This document shows positions 44,930 to 54,934 of a stretch of DNA of 64,000 bases, in pieces. A program made the translations under genes and the position numbers. Origin of the DNA: Toxonevra muliebris (lineage: Eukaryota > Arthropoda > Insecta > Diptera > Pallopteridae); NCBI GenBank assembly GCA_963691655.1, contig OY829330.1:4368793-4432792 (forward strand). The letters are read 5' to 3'. Every line of letters starts with the position of its first letter. The first letter of the stretch is position 1. Under the pieces are notes generated by a model. The model ran no database searches. It worked only from the letters and a program-made list of their open reading frames with translations, and was not told the DNA's origin.

Positions 44930-45391
44930 TAAGAACCAAAATAACTAATGTCACTCAATATAATTCAAAGTCACTCAATCCTAAATATTGTATGTAGATA
45001 TTAACGTATACATAAGTGACCAATAGAATTTGTATCGATCCTCAATCGATATTTCTATTTCACTTATACTCACGTAACTTTATGTATTAGAATAGTTTAA
45101 GTATAGTTTTAACATTTTGTATAACACTTTTAAAAAAGGGTATATAAACCCATACAAAATAATTAATAAAACAGATTTGATTCAAACCAGACTCTCGTCT
45201 TTGAATTCATTTCTATTTAGGAACTTACCTCGCTTTCCTTATCAAGGAAACCAGCAAGGTAAGACTAACAGCGCTTGCGCTAGTTTCTGGTATCTCTTCC
45301 CCTTTATATAATAACACTTTAATCCTTTTACATGGCGATCCTGCCAGGATCCCCTTTATATAATAACACTTTAATCTTTTTACACCAGTTA
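44930..45391 (+). mobile_element. Possible solo LTR with duplicated 3' edge and primer-binding-like site
   Basis: Contains a TATA-like GGGTATATAAACCC (about 45137-45150), an AATAAAAC polyadenylation-like site (about 45163), and two copies of TTTATATAATAACACTTTAA followed by TCYTTTTACA (45303-45341 and 45354-45391). Between the copies sits TGGCGATCCTGCCAGGATC, which resembles an LTR-retrotransposon primer-binding site just after an LTR ending in CA. The 5' edge and target duplication are not resolved, so the boundaries are approximate. Confidence 0.45.
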
Positions 45392-45515
45392 AAAACCCGA
45401 TTACACATGTTTGCTATCACAATACCTTTCATTTGGTATTAAGAACAACCGGACATTTCTAGCTCGAGATATAATTTTTAAACTATAAAAATGTTGAAAA
45501 AAATAAAAAATTACA

Positions 45516-45956
45516 ATAGACGTTTTTACTGAGTAGATTAGAGCACGAGCACATCGAGCGCGAGCACACCGAGCACGCTCTGACAACTCTGATTTAATTT
45601 TAAAACGCATAGAGCACGAACTGTCAGATAATAGTTATTTATAAACAAGTTTATTTTTCAACAACATTTTTTTCAATCGTTTTGATCTTTTTTGTGCAAA
45701 ATGGATAAATTAATTATTCTCAGCCCTTGTCCGCCATTTAAAATTTTTGTGTATTCTGTCCAAATATTATTTTCAATCGCGCTCTGTCTGCTCAGTCAAT
45801 TTCTTTTGTGCACGTAGAGCACGCTCTGAGCGCGCTCTGATCACAAAAAGAAACACAGTTACGTTTGCTCTGAGTGTCCAAAGCTAAAAAAAAAGCACAA
45901 TTACGTTTTTTGACAACTCGTGCTCTTCTCAGAGCTAATAAAGAAAAACGCCTAAT
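45516..45956. mobile_element. Nested MITE with GAGCACG/CGTGCTC motifs
   Basis: The left end GACGTTTTTACTGAGTAGAT with AGAGCACGAG, and the right end, reverse complement GGCGTTTTTCTTTATTAGC with AGAGCACGAG, are inverted. GAGCRCG and CGCTCTGA motifs recur within about 100 bp of both ends. No frame is meaningful. A target duplication is not certain (flanks CAATA and TAATA). Confidence 0.6.
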
Positions 45957-46183
45957 ATCTCACAAAATGATCCGTAAAAAAAATTTTAGCCATGATTTTC
46001 GAATTCAGCGGGAGAAATTCATTTTATAAACTAGTGTAATTTTAAAGTCATCTGTATTCGATAGTATAAAATCGGCGTTACGTAACGCGATTGATAACCC
46101 TCCTCCCCTATGTAACACTACGTAACAAATCGTCGGCCCCACCCCACTCCCCCTCGCGCGTTACGTAATATGTGAACGGTCCC

Positions 46184-47019
46184 TATGCTATGTATGTTAG
46201 CAAGTCTGTTATATGTGTGCATGGTGTGTTTATGATACCTTAACGCCATGACATCTTGTATTGATGTTGACGGGAATTAACAAGAGAAGGACGACGGGGA
46301 GCGTTAGAGTGTTAGAAAACATCAGGTTGTATCAGCGGGTGGGATATGAAGAATATGTCTGTGTTGGGAACATCAGGTGGCAAAGGTTAACTATGTGAAT
46401 AAATGCACGTGTATAATTTTTAGGATAAGAAATATGGTATACCTATACTCGCACTCACACGCACACACACTCGCAAATGGTGTAAATGTCGCTGCTGTCA
46501 GAAACTGTCACTTTTTTAACATTATTTACTTTTTATATTAAAAAAAAAACATAAAATGAAATAATATATGGCAACAAAAAGGATATTATTTACATATAAT
46601 GTATATAAAATAGAAACAATTTTCGCATTATTTAGAGGCAAATTGAAGGTGCGTTTGAACCCAAATATGTGTACATGTATAATTGAAAGTAATGCTGCAA
46701 ATTGTGTACAAATTTTTAGACCTAAAAATGACATGTGTAAATACTGTATACCGTCAAACCATTAGAAACACCACAAATTTCCTCTAATTTTGTTTGTAAA
46801 TGCAGTGAGTTTTAACAGTTTCAAAAAGATGTTGTCAAACTTTTTTTTCGAGAACTGTTTTCTGGTGACAACTAGGGACCGATTTGTGAAGTAATAACAT
46901 TGTGCGACACTAAAAATATGAATCCAAATCCAGTAAGCCTACTTAATAACACTGCTAAGGCGTTTCGCTACGTAGGGTTAAAACTGCCCCGCATATTTTT
47001 TTATGCATATATTTTAACC
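46184..47019. other. Intergenic with a CA-rich microsatellite
   Basis: No gene is seen. A CTCGCACTCACACGCACACA-type tract spans about 46449-46475. The frames 46522-46765 and 46900-47181 show no domain. Confidence 0.45.
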
Positions 47020-48232
47020 CACCTCGAAAAGTTGAAATTACTTAAAGTCACACAGTTTAATATTTCATTTACAGTTTCTCATTCTGCTGATAATGATATA
47101 AACCAAAAAAATTTCTGTGCAACTGGTGTTTTTATTTTCTTTAAAATCGTGTGCATCAAAGAGTCAAAAATCAGTAACTAGTACTAGAATCATTGCAAGA
47201 GTAATGCTATAAACACAACCAAATCAGCCGCCCTCTAACCGCTTACTTTTTCTGAGAGAGTAAACACAATAAGAGCGTCAACCTCTAGCGTCAATAATAT
47301 GTAAAAGAAAAAAAAACCAAAGCAGTTGGATTAGATTATTGTTTTAACAGCTCAGTTTTTTTATTTACGTTATCAATTATCAAAAAATAAAAGGAAAACT
47401 TCAATACTCTGTAATTTGAAAAAATTGTTGTATAAATTAAAATTATTTACATCGTTTATTTGTGCAAAAACGTTAAAATCATCAAAAGAATGAAGAAACT
47501 AAAAGGAAACTCGAAAAAAATACATATATTTTTGTACTAAAACTTAGCAGCACTTGGCTTTTTTTGAAAAATATGGCAATTTTTTCCCTTTCACAAGAGA
47601 AAAAGCATTGTGAAGTTGAGAAAATTTGAATAGAATCTAGTGTAGCGTCGTTGAAGCGGCAGCTAGCCTCAGAAATTTGTTCCCATACAAATTCATAAAA
47701 TTCTTTGTGTTTGTTGTTGAAGCTGAGGCCGGCTGCTTTGGTTGTGTTTATACCATAAAAGAAACAAAATTCTATTACAATAAATTTGCTTGTGTGGCTC
47801 AGTTGGTAAGCGCGTCGTTTAATATTCACGATGCGGATTTTTCAGCCACAGGTTCGAGCCTGGAAAAAGGCAACTCAAGAAAATTATAAAACGATAATAG
47901 TAAATAATAAAAAAAAAATAAAAAATAATTAACAAAAATGAATATAACATTATAATTAAAAATAAAAAAAAAAATGTTGTGGGACTTGAACCTTGACACA
48001 CACAAGTGCTTACTGGCGTTTTTCACAACTAGTCTATGGCGTCTTGAATATGGCAGTAACTATTTTGGAGTTTTGTTTTTCTATGAGATGCAAATGATCC
48101 ATGCCCCAGGACATGCAATGTTAAAAAGGAGTACAAAATACAAGAGCTCTGGAGCAATAGGGAGTAATCGATTGCTCGCTTTGGAGCGCTCAATGATTAC
48201 TCCTACGATCATCCAAAGTTCAACTGGGTACA
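47020..48232 (+). repeat. Dispersed tRNA-containing repeat, copy B (filled site)
   Basis: Aligns with 26525-27120 across the blocks AACTGGTGTTTTTATTTTC, ATCGTGTGCATCAAAGAGT, a tRNA-like head TGTGGCTCAGTTGGTAAGCG with intact box B GGTTCGAGCCTGG (about 47791-47862), an opposed tRNA-like piece (about 47975-48055), and the CATGCCCCAGGACATG tail. It differs by a 551-bp MITE at 47205-47755 and lacks ~55 bp (CTCGTAATCGTG region) present in copy A. Confidence 0.8.
47205..47755. mobile_element. PIF/Harbinger-like MITE with TAA target duplication
   Basis: The left end TGCTATAAACACAACCAAAT and the right end, reverse complement TGGTATAAACACAACCAAAG, bracket 551 bp. TAA is present on both sides (47202-47204, 47756-47758), whereas the paralogous copy A has a single TAA at the same place (26694-26696). 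A 3-bp TWA duplication is the PIF/Harbinger signature. The minus frame 47482-47829 runs through it and has no transposase motif. Confidence 0.85.
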
Positions 48233-48454
48233 TATCAAAAGTGCCAAGGCCATAGACGAAAATTTTCCAGATTTTTGATGCTTAATTTTTGATGATTAAA
48301 CAAAAGAAATGAGCCTTATTAATGTTAATTAAATTAAAAAACATATTTAATATTAACTATTTTTTCAAAAGTGACTAAAGTGAGGAACAGAATGTCAAGC
48401 TAAAGCGTGAAGTAACAATCTGTTAAAAGTAAAATGTATACATTTTCACTAGTT
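48233..48454. other. Spacer, no gene
   Basis: AT-rich; the left end of the 48455 repeat copy was not resolved. Confidence 0.35.
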
Positions 48455-48765
48455 ATCAAATTTCAAAGATTATTATTCTGCGTTTTTCATACATAAATGC
48501 ATTTTTTGTTTTTGTATAATTTGCTGCCATTTCCACCAACATTATCGAATATTGTCTTTATAATTATTTTCCGCCCAATTCCATTCCAATTGTTGAATTT
48601 TCATTCACTCCAAAATATAATTAAATATTTTTTAGTTGGAAGAACATAGTTATAGATAAAAAAAAATAACATTCAGCAAAAAACTGATAGTGTAACAGGG
48701 CATCAAACAAAACGATAAAAAGAGAGTAAAAACAGAAAACATTGACCGTGTAACATCAGCCTATG
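48455..48765 (+). repeat. Element copy 1 (3' half), direct repeat of 49250-49571
   Basis: Shares TTTCCACCAACATTATC, GAATTTTCATTCACTCCAAA, AACATTCAGCAAAAAACTGA, TAGTGTAACAGGGCATCAAA and ACATTGACCGTGTAACATC with the second copy 790 bp downstream. The left terminal end is missing. Confidence 0.8.
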
Positions 48766-48892
48766 CGGAACATTGAAATAAAACAAATACAATATTGTGT
48801 TTGGTATGCTATTGAAGTGCTTCGAAGCACGATTGGGAGTCAAGCTACAAGTTTTTAGTGAAACAACTTTTTTGGCTATTTGAGGTCTCTAT

Positions 48893-49571
48893 GGGCGATG
48901 TTACACGATCAATGTTTTGCTGTCAAACAATGAAATTGTTGTTGCTTTGAAAAATGAACACAGAGCAAAGGAGAGGATGAACACATTTCACTTCAAATTT
49001 TTTTTGCTGACGGAAAAAACCTACATCACTTCAAATAAAATGGGCTTGCCGAAGATACACTGTTGTATTTTACTGGAAAATACTAATATTTTATGTAAAA
49101 TATTACTTTTTACTAACTTATAAAAACATTTCTTTCTCTTTGCCACCCTTCGCGCTGTTTGGCTTTTGTTTGTTTGTGAAAATGAGTGCTGTTTAAAAAA
49201 TTACTTAATAATTTTTACAAAAACATGGTAATTCAATGGCCAACCTTATTTTAATAGTTCGCAAATTTTAAAGATTATTTTTGTGCGTTTTTCATATATA
49301 AATGCAATATTTTTTGTATAATTTGTTTCTATTTCCACCAACATTATCTCATATGGTCATTATACTTATTTTCCATCCAATTCCTTTCCAATTGGTGAAT
49401 TTTCATTCACTCCAAAATACAATTAAATACTTTTTAGTTGGAAAAACATAGTTGCAGATAAAAGTATTAAAAAATAACATTCAGCAAAAAACTGATAGTG
49501 TAACAGGGCATCAAACAAAACGATGAAAGGAGAGTAAAAACAAAAAACATTGACCGTGTAACATCAGCCTA
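48893..49571. mobile_element. Inverted-repeat MITE, copy 2 (both ends present)
   Basis: The left end GGGCGATGTTACACGATCAA near 48893 and the right end, reverse complement GGCTGATGTTACACGGTCAA near 49571, are inverted. The right half repeats 48455-48765. TAT may be duplicated at the ends. The frame 48917-49123 has no domain. Confidence 0.7.
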
Positions 49572-49693
49572 TCTGATTATATGCTCAGTGATAAAACACA
49601 ATATTTAATATTGTAGATTTACCCTGTAGGACCAAACCAAACTAGACCACTAAATTTACTACTTTTTCAAATAGTTTATGCAACATCTAGTTT

Positions 49694-49734
49694 TTAAAGT
49701 GGTTGATAACAAATGCGTTGATCAACCACTTTAA
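49694..49734. repeat. 14-bp perfect hairpin
   Basis: TTAAAGTGGTTGAT and its exact reverse complement around a 13-nt loop, a few bases left of the target duplication of the hAT copy at 49748. Function unknown. Confidence 0.8.
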
Positions 49735-49747
49735 TTGCTGTTGAAAT

Positions 49748-50450
49748 CAGGGCTCCAACTACATATAGTTTTCCTAATAAAAATATTTTTTTTTTATTTT
49801 AAATTCATATGTATGTATCGCTACCTTAATTTACCCTAACACCCATTATGTGTTCGAATTTGGAGAACTATTTCCTGAAATTTTAATTTAGGAACAAACC
49901 GTAAGTTTTGGGTACATGACTGCAAAACTTTCGACACAGATGAGTGTGACAAGGCGTTATCTTGAAGCAAAATCATTTTGGCTTAAAACTCGACATCTTT
50001 ACCATACGAAAAAAATATGATACTAACTCGTACAACAGCTATAACATTTTGAAGGCTGCAGTTATAGTAGTAGAACCAGATTATGAACCACCCCTTATTT
50101 CCAATGGCGTCTTTTGAAAAAATTAATAATTATTTACCGTCACACCTGGTAATTGTACATTTTAAGCATCTTTGTAAATATGTAAAGAACTAAACTACTT
50201 TAATGATGATTTCTCTTGCCTTAACCATTAATGGCAATGGAATATTTCAATTACCATTTTCATTACTGCAATGGAAATGGCAATGAAGAGTTCAAAAACA
50301 ATGAATTGTTAACGAACAATAGGTAGTTGGAAAAATTACTGATCGGAGCAGCGGAGCAGTTACATTTTCATTGCTCCAGCTCTAGCTCTGGTCAAAACAG
50401 TGTGCTCCACAGCTCCTTGCTCCAGCTCCACGCTCCGCTCCAAAGCCCTG
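49748..50450. mobile_element. hAT-type element copy B with exact 8-bp target duplication
   Basis: Starts CAGGGCTCC and ends CTCCGCTCCAAAGCCCTG. GTTGAAAT is present on both sides (49740-49747 and 50451-50458). The body is nearly identical to 30128-30767. Compared with copy A the left subterminal GCTCC-rich ~98 bp is deleted right after CAGGG, while the right end is complete. It is non-coding. Confidence 0.92.
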
Positions 50451-50458
50451 GTTGAAAT

Positions 50459-51705
50459 ACTACATACGAGCTCTATTTAATGGCACCACGAAATAACTCC
50501 TAAATGAAATAACTCCTAATCGAAAAAGTGAAATAACAAAAATCTTCATATAAAAAAAAATTAGGAGATATTTCATTTTTTATTGGGAGTTACAGTGAAA
50601 TAACTCCTAATCGGCAAAAATTTTAGGAGTTATTTCATTTTTCCATTAGGAGTTATTTCATTTTATGTTCGGAGTTATTTCATAATGAGATGAAATTACT
50701 TCTAATGAAGAAATGAAATAACTCCTAATGAAAAGATGAAATAAGTCCTAATATTTAAAAGTTATTTCAATTTCGTAATGTTGTTTTTGGAATACAATAC
50801 ACACTTTATATTTTGCTATTTCGGCATCAAAGTTTAATTCCTCGTACTAAAAATCTAAATATCTCAAATCCAGATATCTCAAAACGGGGAACAGAAATTC
50901 GACCAAAGGAATTTCGACCAAAAAAGAGAAGAAATTTCGGGAAAAATTTTTTAAAAAGGAATTTAAGCCAAAAAATCATTTGGAAATTCGACCAAATAAT
51001 TTTTGTTTTCTTATTTCGTTATTAAGGCTTCATTTCATTTTGTGGGGCCTTATTTCGTATTTTTCATGTAATATATTGAATTTTTACTTCATTTTTCTAA
51101 AAAAGGAATATTATAAATTTTTTTGGGGCTTTAGTTAAATTTACATAAAATATAAACTAGACAAATAAACGGTTATTACGCATTCTATCGTTTATAAACA
51201 ATTAAAATTTTAATCAGAAGTTTGTTTCAAACATATGTAAGTTTTTGAGAGTTTAAAAGAATAATAGTACAAAATTCGCACAAACTTTTTTCTATTGTCC
51301 TTTTAAATTCTAAAAAACCTATACAAAAACAAAAAAACACAATACAATTTCTTGTTTTTAAAATTAATATAATTTACCTTGATTGAAAAATTATTTTCCG
51401 TAACTACCGTTGTAGTACCTCATATGGTTGTTGTTCAAGTCATAAAAATTTTAAAATTTGGCTCAAATTCTTTTTACTTAAAAAAATAATAATAATTCAG
51501 TTTCAAATAGGAATTTGGGCCGAAACAATTTTTGGGCGAACTTCCTTTTTTAAGTGCATTTCAACCAAAATCAAAAATGAATTCCAACCAAAATGTTTTG
51601 GCCCGAATTCCTTGGGTGAATTTCCAAAAAAAAAGAAGGAAATTGGGCCAAAAACAAGAAGTTATTTCGTTTTTTGTTAGGAGTTATTTCATTTTTCAAT
51701 TTCAA
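50459..51705. repeat. Motif-repeat cluster: TTAGGAGTTATTTCATTTT and AATTCGACCAAA arrays
   Basis: Between 50485 and 50765 about eleven copies or near-copies of TTAGGAGTTATTTCATTTT occur, in both orientations and irregularly spaced. Two more close the segment at 51660-51697. Inside, a second motif, AATTTCGACCAAAA and variants (AATTGGGCCAAAA, AATTCCAACCAAAA), recurs about eight times at 50898-51000 and 51510-51655. Frames at 50813-51025 and 51532-51729 are translations of this repeat, not genes. Confidence 0.8.
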
Positions 51706-52089
51706 TTGGTTTACAAACTTTCTTTCTAGCAACTAGTTTAAAAGATATAAAAGCCTGGACAATTAACTTGCGCCTAGGACAACACAATGTTAAAGAAACC
51801 AGTTCGCATTGAGGAAAAACACCAAATGTGGGTTTAGTTATGGTGTGATCGACTAACTTTAAACCAGATGGTTTTCCTACAGGGTGTAGTTATAGCGTTT
51901 TTATTTGTATGTGTGTAGTTTACAGGTTGAAGCTCAATTAACTACTAGGTATGTAACAGCTTAGTACTGGTGCTGCTAGCGCTAACTCTCCACAAACATA
52001 GTGATGGGTGCGTTCATTCACTAACTAACTATTTACAATAACTACTTTTTAAAATACTAATTACACTACTTATTACACAACCAATTACA
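51706..52089. other. AT-rich spacer with TAACTA motifs
   Basis: No coding sequence identified. Repeated CTAACTAACTA/ATTACACTACTTATTACAC-type sequence lies near 52020-52090. Similar GTTAGTTAG text lies near 54998, beyond the jockey copy. Confidence 0.35.
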
Positions 52090-54346
52090 CATAATCCTCC
52101 GCTTAAACAAAATGGTGGAACATGGACGAAACGTAATATAGAAAGGCAACACTATTTTCAGAATACCTCTATGAAACGTTTCAAACAAATGGAATAAATG
52201 AGTTACTATATTTGGATGTCACCAACCTACATTAAGGAGGCATATCACTTACTACTCCTACTGAAGTTATTAATGAAGTTATCACAAATATGAAGATGAA
52301 AAAAAGTCCTACATACGACCTTATAACTACTGAAGTACTAAAGGAGCTGCCGTACATAGGATTCCTATGTACATAATCTGCCATTTAATGAATGCAGCTA
52401 TACGTTTGACACATGTCCCAAGCTGCTGGAAAGTTGCAGAAGCAATAATGATTCTAAGACCTGTAAATGAAGTCTCTTTTTATAGACCAATTTCATTGCT
52501 ACCGATACTTTCGAAATTATTTGAATCAAAGTCAAAAGAATGGAAACCATAATAGATGAAAAAACTCAATCCCAACGCATCAATTTGGTTTCAGAACCAA
52601 ACACACCTCTATTGAATCACAGAATCGGCCATGTAATTGAACGGACCCTCAAGTCCAAGAAAGTCTCCACAGGAATTTTCCTGTATCTCCAAAGCATTCG
52701 ATGAGGTATGGCACCTTGCATTACTCCACAAAGTTGGAAAATCTTTCCCTTATCAATACTTAAGTGCTTCAATCATATCGAACTCAACGATACTTCAGAA
52801 ATAAGTATGATGGCTCACATACAGAATTCATAGAAATAAGAGCCGGGGTTTCCCAAGGTAGTGTTTTTGGTACTACACTTTATCTGCTTTTCACAAGTGG
52901 CCTGCCAAACCCACCAAATAGCACTATTGCCACATTGGCTGATGGCACAGCTGTTCTTGCAATTGGCGAAACTGCAGAAGAATCGACTCAGAAAGCACAA
53001 ATCGCAATCGATCAGATTGCTAATTGGACCAAAAAGTGGAGAATTACATTAAATAGCTCCAAATCTGTAAGGGAGTGTTCTTGGATATGAGACGGGTTTT
53101 GTTTTTGAGCAATAAATTTTTACTGGTTAAACCAAATTATATACTGTTGGAAAGGAAAATCCATTGGTACGCAAAATTATATGACCAATTTTCTGAGGAT
53201 GTGTATTTTTGCTAAAAAATATTTGTACCCGGGTATGAGACACCTACAAAAATCCACTAAAAATTGGGAAATATCAAATAAAAACCCCATAACTATTTAT
53301 AAATATAAATTTATTTATTTTGTAGGCCTTCAGGTGCTAAGATAAAAGGAAATGGCAGTTTTTATTCATCATCTCCGTCTTAGTCATCGTCTTCTTCTTC
53401 CAAATCGTAAACGCAATGTTTCCAGTTGTTTGAGTGATGTCTGATGGACGATTTTCTTTTTTGGGATTGAGATAGCTAAAAATGCAAACAAAAAAAATGG
53501 ATCAAAACAGTAGATATGTGGTGTCTCATACCCGGAAATAATGCCCTTTTGAGAATAACAAAAAAAGTTGTTTCCAACTATATATTAACATAATCCAAAA
53601 TTGAATCGCAAAATATACCTAAAATACTAAATGTTAATGCATTACACTCATCTTGTTCAATTAATTCACTCAAATATATATCACTTTGAAAAAAATCAAA
53701 AAAAGTTTTCGTGATCGATTTTCACACACGATGTTTGCAACTGATACAAGCAAAAAGTCTATTCACTCCGGTGTTACCACAAAAACTGGCTCATGTCAAA
53801 AGAAAAGTTTGACAGTAGTCAGAGCGGCCATATTGATATTGCATAATGTAAACAAATCATATACTATCCAGTAACATTATTCAACACAGAGATTCCTTAT
53901 TCGAATACAGCAAAATACTTAGGTACATATTAAAAAAAAACGGGGGGAATTGGATATTAAATTTAGAAAAATGTTTTGGCTCGTTGGAAGAAAATCAGTT
54001 CTTTCGTTCCACAATAAACTTATGCTATACAAACAGATCCTAACGTCCATTTGGTCATATGGCAGTGAACTATGGGAATGTGCCAATCAAAGCATAATTG
54101 AAGTAATTCAACGATTTCAAAATGAAACTCTACGCAGTATCGTAATTGCACCATGGCATATTAGAAACACAGATATTCACCGTCACTTGGGTGTTGATAC
54201 TGTGGCCAGCTCAATAAAACATTATGTCGAAGCTCACAACAATAGACTTCTACAGCACGTAAATGATGCAGTGTCACGCATTCCTACAGCATCAGGTCTT
54301 GTAAGAAGACTGAAGCGCATGAAACAATGGGAGTACATACTCTAGT
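52090..54346 (+). pseudogene. Jockey-clade ORF2 relic interrupted by a ~800-bp insertion
   Basis: Plus-strand blocks: PTEVINEVITNMKMKKSPT with YDLITTEVLKELPYIG (about 52255-52365), FYRPISLLPILSKLFES (about 52477-52530), HQFGFRTKHTSIES (about 52577-52620), IRAGVSQGSVFGTTLYLLF (about 52835-52895), TLADGTAVLAIGETAEES (about 52930-52990), WTKKWRITLNSSKS (about 53025-53067), then after an insertion NTAKYLG (about 53908) and the tail 53950-54345 including MFWLVGRKSVLSFHNKL and VIQRFQNETLRSIVIAPWH. The catalytic FADD has become LADG, losing an essential aspartate, and multiple frameshifts occur. The first catalytic block is damaged (SKAFDE-like, about 52692). A hAT inserted just after the last codon. 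Confidence 0.9.
53070..53868. mobile_element. Unclassified insertion within the jockey ORF2
   Basis: It splits the jockey frame between NSSKS and the VTLFNTEIPY-like text. Inside, GGGTATGAGACACC (53228-53241) and its exact inverse GGTGTCTCATACCC (53520-53533) form an inverted pair. A related ATATGAGAC occurs at 53083-53091 near the left junction. A minus-strand segment (53476-53380) reads SQSQKRKSSIRHHSN then CVYDLEEEDDD-stop behind an AG acceptor-like site, possibly the last exon of an element gene. The family is not recognised. Confidence 0.45.
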
Positions 54347-54347
54347 G

Positions 54348-54926
54348 CAGGGGTGACCAACAAAAATATTTTGGGAGCCAAGCAAAAACAACGATTACAA
54401 CATTATCACCTGTGGCACAATGAGAAGGAAATTAAATGATTTTGGTGGTGGGACAATAACAAATTAAAGAAATTTTATCAAGCAATATAAAACACACGAA
54501 CAACAATTGGGCGATGCGAAATGAAAATAACAACATCAATTTTTGTGTTTGTTGTAAAGAGTCAAAAGAGCCCATTGAGCTACTGGCATAAGACAACAAC
54601 ACAACCAAATGTGATCAAGCGAAAAACAAAAACAAATATTCTTAGCAATGATTTCGGCAACGAGGCTCAAAAAATATTCTTTGCGCGCGACCGCAACAAC
54701 AAGTATTCATAGCAATAAAGTGATTTCGGTAACGCGGAAACAACAACAAAAAGAAAACAAAAATTCATGTGTGCTCGAAATACAACAATTCTTGTGCTTG
54801 TTGTAAAATATTAAAATACAACAAACACATGTATTTTAAAAGAGCCAAATGAGCCATTACAACAAACTCAATGAAAAAAGAAAATGAGCCAAAAGAGCCA
54901 ATTGAGCTTCTGGCTGATCACCCCTG
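54348..54926. mobile_element. hAT-type MITE with near-perfect 8-bp target duplication
   Basis: The left end CAGGGGTGACCAACAAAA and the right end, reverse complement CAGGGGTGATCAGCCAGAAG, are flanked by CTCTAGTG (54340-54347) and ATCTAGTG (54927-54934), identical in seven of eight bases. AGAGCCAAATGAGCC-type repeats fill the subterminal zones. The frame 54521-54712 carries no transposase motif. It abuts the stop codon of the jockey ORF2 relic. Confidence 0.85.
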
Positions 54927-54934
54927 ATCTAGTG

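Larger units (their letters stand above)
44854..46183. mobile_element. Inverted-repeat element with GGGRCCGTTCACATATTACG ends, carrying nested insertions
   Basis: The left end GGGGCCGTTCACATATTACG (44854) is mirrored by a right end whose reverse complement is GGGACCGTTCACATATTACG (ending 46183). The inverted match continues through GTAACACxxxGTAACA-like blocks. TAT abuts each end, a possible 3-bp duplication. The interior is mostly two later insertions (44930-45391 and 45516-45956). No transposase is visible. Confidence 0.7.

Noticed and set aside
47780..47870. Functional tRNA gene
   Set aside because: Box A and box B are good but no acceptor stem forms and related copies occur in a dispersed repeat.
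50485..51700. CRISPR-like array
   Set aside because: Repeats are in mixed orientation and irregularly spaced with no uniform spacers, and the window is eukaryotic.
50813..51729. Two basic ORFs with repeated RPKEF/KKRR text
   Set aside because: They are translations of the AATTTCGACCAAA motif array rather than a gene.
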